Assembly: GCA_910586705.1 (NCBI GenBank)
Contig: CAJUJK010000028.1
Location: 1 to 52,161 of the forward strand
Length of the DNA: 52,161 nucleotides
Direction: 5' to 3'
Origin: an uncultured Lachnospiraceae bacterium
GTDB taxonomy: Bacteria; Bacillota; Clostridia; Lachnospirales; Lachnospiraceae
Shown here: piece by piece, positions 16,988 to 25,038 of the stretch
Layout: each line of letters starts with the position of its first letter
Position numbering within the stretch: the first letter of the stretch is position 1
Notes under the pieces: model-generated
Database searches by the model: none
Seen by the model: only the letters and a program-made list of their open reading frames with translations
What the model was told of the DNA's origin: nothing
Position numbers and translations under genes: made by a program

Positions 16988-18074
16988 ATACTTCATCCAG
17001 TAATTTATTGTCCGCAGCCATAATGTGATTATATTTAATCTCGTCCATTCGATCTGCGGATTGGCTATATATTGCCTCATCGCCACTATCCATCTCAGGA
17101 AAGACCTTCTGCACATTGTCTGGAAGCAGATTGTGACCCTTATATAGATTATGAAACATGACCTGTTCCTTATTTGTGCGCCGAATCTCCAGATATTTCG
17201 CAAAATTATAACTATGTGTTGCCAGAAAAACCTGAACGCCATTTTTTTGTAATTCCAGCAAAATCTCTGCAACAAGAGGATATAACTCGGGGTTCAAATT
17301 TGCTTCCGGCTCATCCCACAAAAGGATTGATCCTTTTTCCAGAAGGCCATTGCGTATTAGTTTCCAAAGCAGACCTAATTTTCGTAATCCTTCTGCCTCT
17401 AAAGAAAAATCTATTTTACGACCATCTTTTTTCAATACATAAAAAGAGTCGTTTTCCAAAATAACCGTTCCATCAATTACCGCACTGATCCTGTCAAGAA
17501 TCCCGCCCATAGCAGAGGGAACTTCCCTTGTCTCTGGCAGCGAAGCATTTACTATAATATCTATCTGTGTTCCATCAAAGGGCATACTATATTTCTGATT
17601 CATAGCCAGAAAGCCCTTCGCATGAGACAGCATTTCTGTCGTAGGGATAAACACAGATTGTATATCCAGCCCAAGCCATTGATCATAATTTAAAATACCT
17701 TTATGAGAAAGGCTGTCTTCAAAACTATGTGTCCCATCTGATACTTTATAGTAACAATAATCCTCTTTATTTTCTGCATTTTTTAATGCATCGCTGTCTT
17801 TCAGGCTGTTTGAGAAAAATTGTACCAGCTTTTTTGTTTTCCCTTGATCTGTCTGCGTAATTGACCATTGTGTTGCAGCATAGATCATTTTCAGAATGGT
17901 TGTCTTTCCAACGCCATTTTCACCAATCAAAACATTTATCCCGTCACAGAATTCCAACTTGAATCCATCGCTAAACGAATCTCCTTCTTCTATGGAACTA
18001 AAGGCGGCATTATTTTTTCTCAAATGGCGTTTAAATACCATAACATTTAGAATTTCAATCGTTTTAATCGCCAT
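16977..18074 (-). CDS. AAA/ABC-type ATPase, OLD-like
   Basis: A 365-aa cytoplasmic ATPase of the SMC/ABC-like group. Seen: Walker A GENGVGKT (residues 51-58), an ABC-signature-like helix (EAEGLRKLGLLWKLI), Walker B with catalytic Glu (SILLWDEPEANLNP) and the switch His in LATHSYNFAKYLE. No nuclease or Toprim domain is fused to the end, unlike full OLD proteins. Its partner encoded downstream carries the nuclease-like motif. The start at 18074 overlaps an ideal GGAGGTGAG; the upstream in-frame ATG at 18092 lies before that site and is rejected. Neighbours on both sides are GC-rich chromosomal genes, so the pair looks inserted. Confidence 0.82.
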   Translation of the reverse strand: MAIKTIEILNVMVFKRHLRKNNAAFSSIEEGDSFSDGFKLEFCDGINVLIGENGVGKTTILKMIYAATQWSITQTDQGKTKKLVQFFSNSLKDSDALKNAENKEDYCYYKVSDGTHSFEDSLSHKGILNYDQWLGLDIQSVFIPTTEMLSHAKGFLAMNQKYSMPFDGTQIDIIVNASLPETREVPSAMGGILDRISAVIDGTVILENDSFYVLKKDGRKIDFSLEAEGLRKLGLLWKLIRNGLLEKGSILLWDEPEANLNPELYPLVAEILLELQKNGVQVFLATHSYNFAKYLEIRRTNKEQVMFHNLYKGHNLLPDNVQKVFPEMDSGDEAIYSQSADRMDEIKYNHIMAADNKLLDEVYEL

Positions 18075-18115
18075 AGTCTCACCTCCAGTCAAATTTAGTT
18101 CTATTTTTTATTCGT

Positions 18116-18144
18116 ATTATACCCTGTTCTTATGTTTTTGTACA
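18116..18144 (-). promoter_or_regulatory. Promoter of the ATPase/nuclease-like pair
   Basis: On the minus strand TGTACA (18139-18144), a 17-bp spacer and a perfect TATAAT (18116-18121), about 42 bases before the ATPase start. The island therefore has its own AT-rich promoter. Confidence 0.6.
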
Positions 18145-18180
18145 CGATAAATCAATATAAAGAAACTATGGGCGTACAGA

Positions 18181-18214
18181 AAAATAAAAACGGAGAGCCC
18201 TCTCAAACTCTCCG
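18181..18214 (-). terminator. Intrinsic terminator overlapping the end of spmA
   Basis: Minus-strand CGGAGAG (18208-18214) pairs with CTCTCCG (18191-18197), followed by TTTTTATTTT. The stem includes the spmA stop codon (18203-18205). Confidence 0.8.
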
Positions 18215-18943
18215 CCTCCTGTCCTTCACCTTACAATACACCACCGCTGTTAATGTACTGATAAACGTCGCCACAATCGCCGGGGCAATAATCCCCGCCG
18301 GGTTCACGCTCCCGTACTGGCTGCGGTAGGCGATCATATTCACCGGGATCAGCTGTAAAGAAGAAATATTCAATATCAGAAACGTGCACATCTCATTGCT
18401 GGCAACGCGCTCCCTCTTCCCTTTTTTTCCCGCAGACTGCGGACCTCCCGGTTCCGCCCACGCATCGTTTTTTTCTGCGCCGCTTTTCCTGCTGCCATAT
18501 TCCTCCTGCTGCCGGGACAACATCCGTCTCCGCTCTCCGCCATCCGCCTGCTCATACCCCGGCGTCCCCCGCTCCGCCTCCAGTTTCGCCAGTTCCTCCA
18601 TTGCCTTAAGCCCCGCCGGCGTACACGCCCAGCCCAGCCCCAGTACATTGGCAATCAAGTTTGTGGCGATATACTCCCTTGCCGGATGCCCTTTCGGGAT
18701 GCGCGGAAAAAGAAAGCTGATGAAGGGTTGTATGCCTCTCGTCAGCTTTGCAATCAGACCCGATTTCTGTGCGATCTCCATAAGCCCCACCCACAGCGCC
18801 ATCACACCGATCATAGTAATGCAGAGGGAAACCGCGTCCCCGGCGGAGTCAAGCGCCGCGCTCGTCACCTCCGCCATTTTCCCCGTAAACGCACCGTACA
18901 CGACGCCGATCAGAATCATAAAAGCCCAGATATAATTTAACAT
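18203..18943 (-). CDS. spmA: Spore maturation protein A
   Basis: A 246-aa membrane protein of the nucleoside-recognition/SpmA family, which in Bacillus helps to dehydrate the spore core. Seen: the hydrophobic N-terminus MLNYIWAFMILIGVVYGAFTG, then WVGLMEIAQKSGLIAKL, the conserved NLIANVLGLGWACTPAGLKAMEEL (about 95-118), and NEMCTFLILNISSLQLIP (183-200). Between the last two sits a hydrophilic insert of about 60 residues (121-180, rich in Arg, Glu, Gly), so the protein is longer than the usual 190-200 residues. AGAGG lies 6 nt before the start. The spmB gene that normally follows is absent; the AT-rich ATPase pair occupies that place. Confidence 0.85.
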   Translation of the reverse strand: MLNYIWAFMILIGVVYGAFTGKMAEVTSAALDSAGDAVSLCITMIGVMALWVGLMEIAQKSGLIAKLTRGIQPFISFLFPRIPKGHPAREYIATNLIANVLGLGWACTPAGLKAMEELAKLEAERGTPGYEQADGGERRRMLSRQQEEYGSRKSGAEKNDAWAEPGGPQSAGKKGKRERVASNEMCTFLILNISSLQLIPVNMIAYRSQYGSVNPAGIIAPAIVATFISTLTAVVYCKVKDRRRRV

Positions 18944-19054
18944 GAAAACCTCTTTGGCATACCGTCTCATTGACAGCCGAACGCAACTGTATGAACCACG
19001 TGCCGGAATATTATCTTCTTACTTCCATTTTATGAGCTTTTCTGCATAATATGT

Positions 19055-20770
19055 TTACTGCCTTTTTGCCGCTCTCGCGCTTTTCCGCTCTCCGCCTCCC
19101 ATATCCATCACCCCCATAACAGAAATGTCAATTTCCGACGCATCCACCAGTTCTGTGGTGTCCGCCCTCTGTTCCTCGTCCGTGGCGGGTATCGCACCGT
19201 CAATCTGTCCTTTGACGCTTTCTGCCCGCAGCATTACCGTCTGATACAGCATTTCCGCGCCCGCCTTATACTCCTCAAAGGAATAAAGCGCGGTAGGATC
19301 CGTTTCCACCAGCGTGTCGATCCTGCTTCGGATTCCCCGGTAGACTTCCTCAAACCGTCCGTTCAGGACATACTCCTGCGAAAGCTCTCTCAGATACTCG
19401 TGATAGCGGGAGAGATATGTCTCGTTTTCCAGAAGCGCGTCAAAAAACATGGTCCCTTGAAAAGGCGTATCCACCGCATCATTGACTACCTCCGACGCGC
19501 CGCTCTCCCGCCCCTGATTCATACCGCCAAAAGAAAGGTTGTAATCCCACGGAAGAATATTCAGCATACCATTGTATTCATACAGATAGTAGTTGTGCGC
19601 CATATTCCCGGAAAGGCTGTCAAGGTTTACGGAAAACGCATGTACCGCCATATATTTTAAGATGTTATCCACGTCCAGATATTTCTCAAGGCCGGTTCCC
19701 TCGCTGATGTTTTTAAGCGCTGTGACTACCCTGCTGTGATCGGTCTTCCCGGAATCCGTCACCTCACTGTCCCATATGTCAGAGTAGCTGGACAGTTCCT
19801 CATCCGTGTAGTTGAGGTTCGCGCCGTTCCCGCCGCCCATAGCATGATCGTCACCCGGCGGCATTTTCCCCGGAAAATCCGGCATTTCTCCATCTGGAAA
19901 ATCTGCATTCCCGGACCCAAGTCCTTTTTCGGTCTCCGCCAAGTCCTTTTCGTCAGACGTCACATCTTCATTCAGTTCTTTTCTGTTTTCTCCCGGAGGT
20001 ATGTCCCTGTCTTGAAACGCCTCTCCCCATTGCCCCTCTCCGGCGGCATCGCCCTTTCCGGCGTGCCGGGGCGGCTCCCCGTCAAACCCGGACGGCTTTC
20101 CACTGAAGTTTCCGCCTTTAAAACCGCCGCCCATCTGCATACCGTCAGGCTTATATAACTTGCCGTCCCCGGTTCCGTAGTTCCGCAGGAGAAAGCTTTC
20201 CTCTACTGCTTCCAACGCCAGATATACGCCAATATATTCGCCGTTCACAGAAACTTCCGCATAATTATACAGGGATGCGTCCGCCCCCAGATACTGATAC
20301 ATATCATAAACCACAGCCTCCTTCATGCTGGTGGCGTCCGCGTAATTATTGTTTAAAATCAATTTATCAAGCCCCAGACAGGTCTGCCCTTCCACATAAT
20401 GATCAAATTCCAGTTTCAAACTGTATCTGTCCGTATCGGGATTCATGGCAATCGCAGACAGACTGGTATTTCCCTTCGGCCGGATCCCTACATTGCATAT
20501 CTTCTGGTCATTGACGAGCACATCACAGGAATAATACTCTTCCGCCATGGCGTTTTCCAGCATATCCGCCCATTCCTCTTCCTCTATCTGAATATCGACA
20601 CGCATAAGCTTTTCCGTATCAAACAGTGCCGTCTCGTATGCCATCGGCACCGCGACACCGCCCAGTGTCTCCACTGCCTCCTGCGAGAACGCCATCAGCC
20701 AGATGCAGAACGCAACGGCGGCAGCCATCATCGCGCTGATGATCTTCGTTATATGTTTACAAGAAATCAT
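19055..20770 (-). CDS. CotH kinase family protein
   Basis: A 571-aa protein with one N-terminal membrane or signal segment (about residues 8-28). CotH-family proteins are atypical protein kinases; in Bacillus CotH phosphorylates coat proteins. Seen: VGIRPKGNTSL, KLEFDHYVEGQTCLGLDKLILNN, the ATSMKEAVVYDMY helix, and the metal/ATP-site segment NILPWDYNLSFGG near 415. A Gly/Asp/Glu-rich linker of about 110 residues (200-310) interrupts the domain. It is the third gene of a VTC-DUF4956-CotH operon, 21 bases after DUF4956. GAGGTGA gives the ribosome binding site. The substrate is unknown here. Confidence 0.85.
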   Translation of the reverse strand: MISCKHITKIISAMMAAAVAFCIWLMAFSQEAVETLGGVAVPMAYETALFDTEKLMRVDIQIEEEEWADMLENAMAEEYYSCDVLVNDQKICNVGIRPKGNTSLSAIAMNPDTDRYSLKLEFDHYVEGQTCLGLDKLILNNNYADATSMKEAVVYDMYQYLGADASLYNYAEVSVNGEYIGVYLALEAVEESFLLRNYGTGDGKLYKPDGMQMGGGFKGGNFSGKPSGFDGEPPRHAGKGDAAGEGQWGEAFQDRDIPPGENRKELNEDVTSDEKDLAETEKGLGSGNADFPDGEMPDFPGKMPPGDDHAMGGGNGANLNYTDEELSSYSDIWDSEVTDSGKTDHSRVVTALKNISEGTGLEKYLDVDNILKYMAVHAFSVNLDSLSGNMAHNYYLYEYNGMLNILPWDYNLSFGGMNQGRESGASEVVNDAVDTPFQGTMFFDALLENETYLSRYHEYLRELSQEYVLNGRFEEVYRGIRSRIDTLVETDPTALYSFEEYKAGAEMLYQTVMLRAESVKGQIDGAIPATDEEQRADTTELVDASEIDISVMGVMDMGGGERKSARAAKRQ

Positions 20771-20791
20771 ACGTCACCTCGTTTCCGCGCG

Positions 20792-21463
20792 TCAGGACAT
20801 ATACTCCCCGTTATAGCTTACAAGGGTAACATTTCCCACGCCCTCGATCTCATGCAGCCTGTTGACAAAAGACGTTGCCGCGTCCGCCAGACGGACCTCC
20901 GCCGTCAGCTCAATGCCGCCCTCATTCACGGTTTTGGACTTTACCAGAAACCGTTTCAACACCGTCCGCGCTATCTGTGCCGCTGCATCCTCCGCCTTTT
21001 CATCTTTACAATTCAAAATCAGAATATAGGGATGCTCATGTATCTTCCGGCTGGCAAACAATATCAGGATTATGCCGATGATTGCGGAACCGATCACTGC
21101 CAGCGGAATCATCCCCGCACCGATCACAATCCCCGCCGCAATCGCCCAGAACAGATACACAATCTCAACCGGCTCCTTGATCGCCGCTCGGAAACGCACG
21201 ATGGACAGCGCGCCCACCATGCCGAGAGACAGCACCACATTGGACGTCACCGCCATGATCACCAGTGTTGTCACAAGGGAAAGTCCCACAAGCGTCAGCG
21301 CAAACCCGGACGAATACATAACGCCGGTAAATGTCTTTTTATAGACCACGAAAATAAACAGCCCGATAATAAGGGCAAAGAGCATTCCGATCAACGTATC
21401 AACTGCCGAAAACTGTGTAACATTCTCCAAAAAGCTCGATTTAAATATATCGTTAAAAGTCAT
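20792..21463 (-). CDS. DUF4956 family membrane protein
   Basis: A 223-aa protein with about four transmembrane segments in the first 110 residues (TLIGMLFALIIGLFIFVVYK and others), then a soluble C-terminal domain of ferredoxin-like pattern. Residues NVVLSLGMVGALSIVRFRAAIKEP near 85 are the family core. The function of DUF4956 is not established. It is nearly always found beside VTC-type and CotH proteins, as here. The start at 21463 follows AAAGGAGGAAA, 20 bases after the VTC stop; a reading from 21502 would run back into the VTC gene and is rejected. Confidence 0.85.
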   Translation of the reverse strand: MTFNDIFKSSFLENVTQFSAVDTLIGMLFALIIGLFIFVVYKKTFTGVMYSSGFALTLVGLSLVTTLVIMAVTSNVVLSLGMVGALSIVRFRAAIKEPVEIVYLFWAIAAGIVIGAGMIPLAVIGSAIIGIILILFASRKIHEHPYILILNCKDEKAEDAAAQIARTVLKRFLVKSKTVNEGGIELTAEVRLADAATSFVNRLHEIEGVGNVTLVSYNGEYMS

Positions 21464-21483
21464 TTTTCTTTTCCTCCTTTTTC

Positions 21484-22176
21484 TTAACCAAACCGTCTGC
21501 ACGCCTCATATTTTGAAAACGCCGTCTGCCGCAATGTATTGATCTGGACAAGCCTCTGTATCATATCCGGAAGGAACGCATCATATTTCACTTCCAGAAC
21601 CATGTCCTGCGGCGCCTCCGCCGTGTCAATATCTGCGACTTTCCCTTCCAGAAAATCCCGGTGGAACAGCGTCGTCCGAATATCCGAATCAAAGGTAATC
21701 CTCACGTTTCCCGCCCGGTAAATATAAGGCTCGCGCATATAGGATACGAGCACCTTCGGGCGAAGCATCTGGTAACGCATTTTTGCGTAAAGCTCCCGCA
21801 CCAGCGGCGAAGGATGCCCCCGCATCCCATTCGTTTTCCCTGCCAGCAGTTCCCTGCACTCTTCTTCCGTAATCTGCGCGTCAACTTTCATGCAGAGATT
21901 GTTATCCTTAATCTTCTTTTCCAGTGTCAGATAAGAAAAATCATCGTTGTAATATCTGATCCTGAACTTCTCCCGCATCGGAACGCCGTCCGCCTTTTCC
22001 CGCAGCGCTTTATCGGCATAATTGTCGAAATAGATGCTCCGTATCAGATACTTTCCATCGGCTCCCGTATGTACGTCGCTTTGCATGACTGTCCGCAGAC
22101 GGTTTCGCAGTTCTATATACTGCGCATAGCCGATCCGGTATTTCAGCTCATGCCGGAATCCTTCTGTCTGATTCAC
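21484..22176 (-). CDS. Polyphosphate polymerase (VTC) domain protein
   Basis: A 230-aa cytosolic protein with a VTC-like triphosphate-tunnel fold. Basic and acidic tunnel residues appear in RHELKYRI (near 8), IRSIYFDNYADKALREK, KFRIRYYN, YLTLEKKIKDNNLCMKV and the final YDAFLP...SKYEACRRFG. Family members make or bind inorganic polyphosphate or act on nucleotide triphosphates. Translation starts at a GTG (22176) with AAAGGAG 8 nt upstream. It is the first gene of the operon with DUF4956 and CotH. A link to spore coat or cell-surface modification is inferred from CotH only. Confidence 0.85.
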   Translation of the reverse strand: MNQTEGFRHELKYRIGYAQYIELRNRLRTVMQSDVHTGADGKYLIRSIYFDNYADKALREKADGVPMREKFRIRYYNDDFSYLTLEKKIKDNNLCMKVDAQITEEECRELLAGKTNGMRGHPSPLVRELYAKMRYQMLRPKVLVSYMREPYIYRAGNVRITFDSDIRTTLFHRDFLEGKVADIDTAEAPQDMVLEVKYDAFLPDMIQRLVQINTLRQTAFSKYEACRRFG

Positions 22177-22199
22177 ACGTTTTCTCCTTTCCGTGCCTT

Positions 22200-22232
22200 G
22201 CGGGAACTGCTTCCTTCTTTCACAGTTCCCGC
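22200..22232 (-). promoter_or_regulatory. Leader hairpin before the VTC operon
   Basis: GCGGGAACTG (22200-22209) and CAGTTCCCGC (22223-22232) form a perfect 10-bp stem with a 13-nt loop, 24 bases before the GTG start. No U-run follows on the minus strand, so it is not a simple terminator. It may be a leader structure or an operator. I see no clear promoter in the remaining spacer (22233-22367). Confidence 0.45.
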
Positions 22233-22367
22233 TAAAGCGTATTCTCTTTTTTGCATCAAATATGGATAAAGTATAGATGGCTTTCCTGAAATGTACTTAA
22301 AAACAGATGTGATTTTTTGATGAACAATTTCCCGTTTCATATAAATAGCGCTCTTGCCGTCCCACCT

Positions 22368-23591
22368 CTACAGCACTACCCTAAAGCAAATCTCCTTCCC
22401 GTCCGCGCTTTCCACCGTCGCCCTCCCTCCGTGCGTTTCCGCGATCGCCCGCACCATGGACAGACCGATTCCCGTGCCGCCTGTCTCAGCGGATCGGGAT
22501 TCATCTAAACGGTAAAAACGGTCAAACAGCCTGTCCAGATCGGAACCCCCCGGCAGGTCGCATGTATTGGACACTTCGATGCAGACCTTCCCCCTCCTGC
22601 GGTAAATCCGCATCTGAATCCCGCCGCCGTCGTCGGAATATCTGACCGCGTTATCCAGCAAAATAGAGATCATCCGCTGGATGGCGCTCCTGTCTCCCAA
22701 AAACGATATATTATCCTCTATGCTCTGACTGAAATTTTTCCCCTTTGCTTTCGCCAGAACCGCAAAAGGCTCCGCTGTCTCCCACGCAGCCTCGCTCACG
22801 GAAAACCTGCCCTTCTCGGGAAAGGGCGTCTCCTCATCCAGCCTTGACAGCACAACCATATCCCCCACCAGCTTTGTAAGACGCGCCGCCTGTTTTCGGA
22901 TGTTTTCAATCCACTCGTCGCCCTCGTGCTCCATCGCCGCGATATCCGCGCTGGTCGCAATGGACGTGATCGGCGTTTTCAGTTCATGTCCCGCGTCCGT
23001 AATAAACTGCTTCTGTCGTTCCATATTTTTCACATAAGGTCTGATCGCCCGCCTTGAAAAAAGTATGACCAGCAAAAGCACCAGAAGCAGGCTTCCCGCC
23101 CCGGTCGCCAGTGACACAAAAAGCAGGGTGCGCATGGACTGCATCTGAATCGCCGTATTCAGAAAGAGCACCGAAATTCCCTTTTCACTCCGGCTCACCA
23201 GATACCGATAGTCCTTATAATACCCCTTTTCCCTGCCTTTCAAGAGAACGTCCTGCGTGTATGCTTTTGCCGCCTCCTCATCCACAGAAGAAATATTATC
23301 CCTTAAAACTTCCCTGACTGTGCCGTCCGCTTCACAGTGCACTGTAAAAAAGCGGGTCATAAATGCCGCCTCAGGATCTCTGCCCGCCTTATTCCTAAAA
23401 GGCAGCGGTGGCGCCTGCCGCTTTGCCAAAACCGTCTGTTCATGCGAGAGAAGCTCTCCTGCCAAACGATCCTGCATAGAAGTTGTCCTGTAATAGTTCG
23501 CCAGATTAATTCCGGCAATAATAAGCAGCATGACCGTTCCAAACGCCGCCATCGCCGCCAGAATAAACCGTCTCTGTATCTTTTTCAGCAT
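22368..23591 (-). CDS. Sensor histidine kinase (OmpR-type partner)
   Basis: A 407-aa membrane kinase with two transmembrane helices (about residues 10-30 and 150-175) around an extracellular sensor domain of about 120 residues. The cytoplasmic part has the HisKA box KQFITDAGHELKTPITSIA (phospho-His near 208) and the HATPase boxes ISILLDNAVRYSDDGGG and GGTGIGLSMVRAIAETHGG. It overlaps the upstream regulator gene by 7 bases, so the two form one unit. No transporter or other target is adjacent on this strand, and the signal is unknown. Confidence 0.9.
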   Translation of the reverse strand: MLKKIQRRFILAAMAAFGTVMLLIIAGINLANYYRTTSMQDRLAGELLSHEQTVLAKRQAPPLPFRNKAGRDPEAAFMTRFFTVHCEADGTVREVLRDNISSVDEEAAKAYTQDVLLKGREKGYYKDYRYLVSRSEKGISVLFLNTAIQMQSMRTLLFVSLATGAGSLLLVLLLVILFSRRAIRPYVKNMERQKQFITDAGHELKTPITSIATSADIAAMEHEGDEWIENIRKQAARLTKLVGDMVVLSRLDEETPFPEKGRFSVSEAAWETAEPFAVLAKAKGKNFSQSIEDNISFLGDRSAIQRMISILLDNAVRYSDDGGGIQMRIYRRRGKVCIEVSNTCDLPGGSDLDRLFDRFYRLDESRSAETGGTGIGLSMVRAIAETHGGRATVESADGKEICFRVVL

Positions 23592-24262
23592 TTGTTCTCC
23601 TCAAGATAATACCCTGCGCCGCGCGCTGTCCGTATCTCAATCTCCGCTTCCAGTTCCTTTAATTTTTTTCGGAGAAATCCCACATATGTCCATACCACAC
23701 TGACGTCCGCCTCCGAATCCTGTCCCCATATCTTATCCATCAGATGCGCCGTCGAAAACACAAAGCGGGGATTGCGCATAAAAAGTTCCATCAGCTGAAA
23801 TTCCTTATTGTTCAGGCGCACCGCCCGGTCCTTGCACGTCATTTCATAACGGTTACAGTCAAGCTGCACATTTCCAAAGGACAGGCAAAGTTCTGTGTAT
23901 CCCGCATTTCTCCGCGAAAGCGCCTTCACTCTGGCGATAAACTCCGGGCTTGCAAAGGGCTTCGGCAGATAATCATCCGCTCCCGCTTCCAGTCCCGCCA
24001 CCCGGTCCTCAATCTCCGCTTTCGCCGTCAGCATCAGCACGGGAACCCCCGAGCCCGTCCCCCGGATCTCCCGCAGCATGGCCAGCCCGTTTACCTTCGG
24101 CATCATAATGTCAAGAACCACGACGTCATAAGCCCTGCCCCGGAAATAGGTCAGCGCCTCCTCGCCATCGCACACCACGTCCACGGTGAATTTATTCTTT
24201 TCCAGAAGAAACTTAAGTCCCTTTGCCAGTTCCACTTCATCCTCGGCAATTAAAATACGCAT
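23585..24262 (-). CDS. OmpR-family response regulator
   Basis: A 225-aa regulator. The receiver (1-115) has IAEDE at the start, the phospho-Asp in VVLDIMMPKVNG near 52 and the Lys in LPKPFASPE near 102. The C-terminal winged-helix domain (about 130-222) ends with VWTYVGFLRKKLKEL and RTARGAGYYLE. It is encoded divergently from the second two-component system, 77 bases away. It is expected to be phosphorylated by the kinase encoded downstream. Confidence 0.92.
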   Translation of the reverse strand: MRILIAEDEVELAKGLKFLLEKNKFTVDVVCDGEEALTYFRGRAYDVVVLDIMMPKVNGLAMLREIRGTGSGVPVLMLTAKAEIEDRVAGLEAGADDYLPKPFASPEFIARVKALSRRNAGYTELCLSFGNVQLDCNRYEMTCKDRAVRLNNKEFQLMELFMRNPRFVFSTAHLMDKIWGQDSEADVSVVWTYVGFLRKKLKELEAEIEIRTARGAGYYLEENKC

Positions 24263-24339
24263 GATCCTGCCCTCTCGCTTGTTTTTCTTTTGCAGCTATT
24301 ATATTATATTTTATGGAAAAATGATTTGCAACGGAGTGT

Positions 24340-25038
24340 ATGACTATGCCACAGGAAATTTTACTTTTGGAGGATGATGACAACCTCAACCACGCAGTCA
24401 GTCTGAAATTAAAGAAGGAGAGATACACCGTCCACAGCGCCTTTACCGTGAAGGAAGCTTTTTCTCTTTTCCGGCAGGTTTCCCCCTCGCTGATTATCTG
24501 TGATATCACATTGCCCGACGGAAACGGTCTGGATTTTTGTTCCCGCATACGGCAGGAGAGCGACGTACTTTTCCTGTTTCTGACCGCCCTTGACAGAGAG
24601 GAAGATATCGTGGCGGGCTACCGGCAGGGCGCGGACGATTATATCACCAAACCCTTTTCCATCGCCGCGCTGGCATCCAAGGTGGGCGCGCTCCTAAAGC
24701 GTTTCCCGGCGGAGATGCCAAAGACGATCGTCTCTGGAAACATCACGCTCTACCCGGAAGAAAAACGGGTCACGAAAGACGGCGCAACCCTGACGCTGAC
24801 TGCAAGGGAATACTCCCTGCTCGCTTTCTTTATGGAAAATCCCATGAAAGTTCTGTCACGCGGGCAGCTCTTGGAAGCCATCTGGGACATCGAGGGCAAT
24901 TTTGTCGATGAGAACACCCTCTCCGTCAATATCAGAAGACTGCGGGAAAAAATAGAGGACAATCCTTCCGCCCCCGCCATCTTGAAAAATATCCGGGGAC
25001 TGGGCTATATCTGGGAAAGGAAATGTGAAAAACGATGA
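24340..25038 (+). CDS. OmpR-family response regulator
   Basis: A 232-aa regulator: acidic pocket LLLEDDDN, phospho-Asp in IICDITLPDGNG near 55, Lys in YITKPFSIA near 105, and winged helix ending RRLREKIEDNP and KNIRGLGYIWE. The start could be either of two ATGs (24340 or 24346) behind CGGAGTG; the first is listed. Its stop overlaps the kinase start (ATGA). With the downstream ABC transporter it resembles the two-component plus efflux modules that Firmicutes use against cell-wall antibiotics and antimicrobial peptides. Confidence 0.92.
   Translation: MTMPQEILLLEDDDNLNHAVSLKLKKERYTVHSAFTVKEAFSLFRQVSPSLIICDITLPDGNGLDFCSRIRQESDVLFLFLTALDREEDIVAGYRQGADDYITKPFSIAALASKVGALLKRFPAEMPKTIVSGNITLYPEEKRVTKDGATLTLTAREYSLLAFFMENPMKVLSRGQLLEAIWDIEGNFVDENTLSVNIRRLREKIEDNPSAPAILKNIRGLGYIWERKCEKR

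Noticed and set aside
16988..17275. Upstream extension of the small nuclease-like gene into the ATPase gene
   Set aside because: The extension lies wholly inside the ATPase coding region in another frame and has hydrophobic, unprotein-like composition; the domain begins near 16987.
20399..21487. 362-aa open frame antisense to the CotH/DUF4956 genes
   Set aside because: Arg/His/Gln-rich shadow of two well-supported genes.
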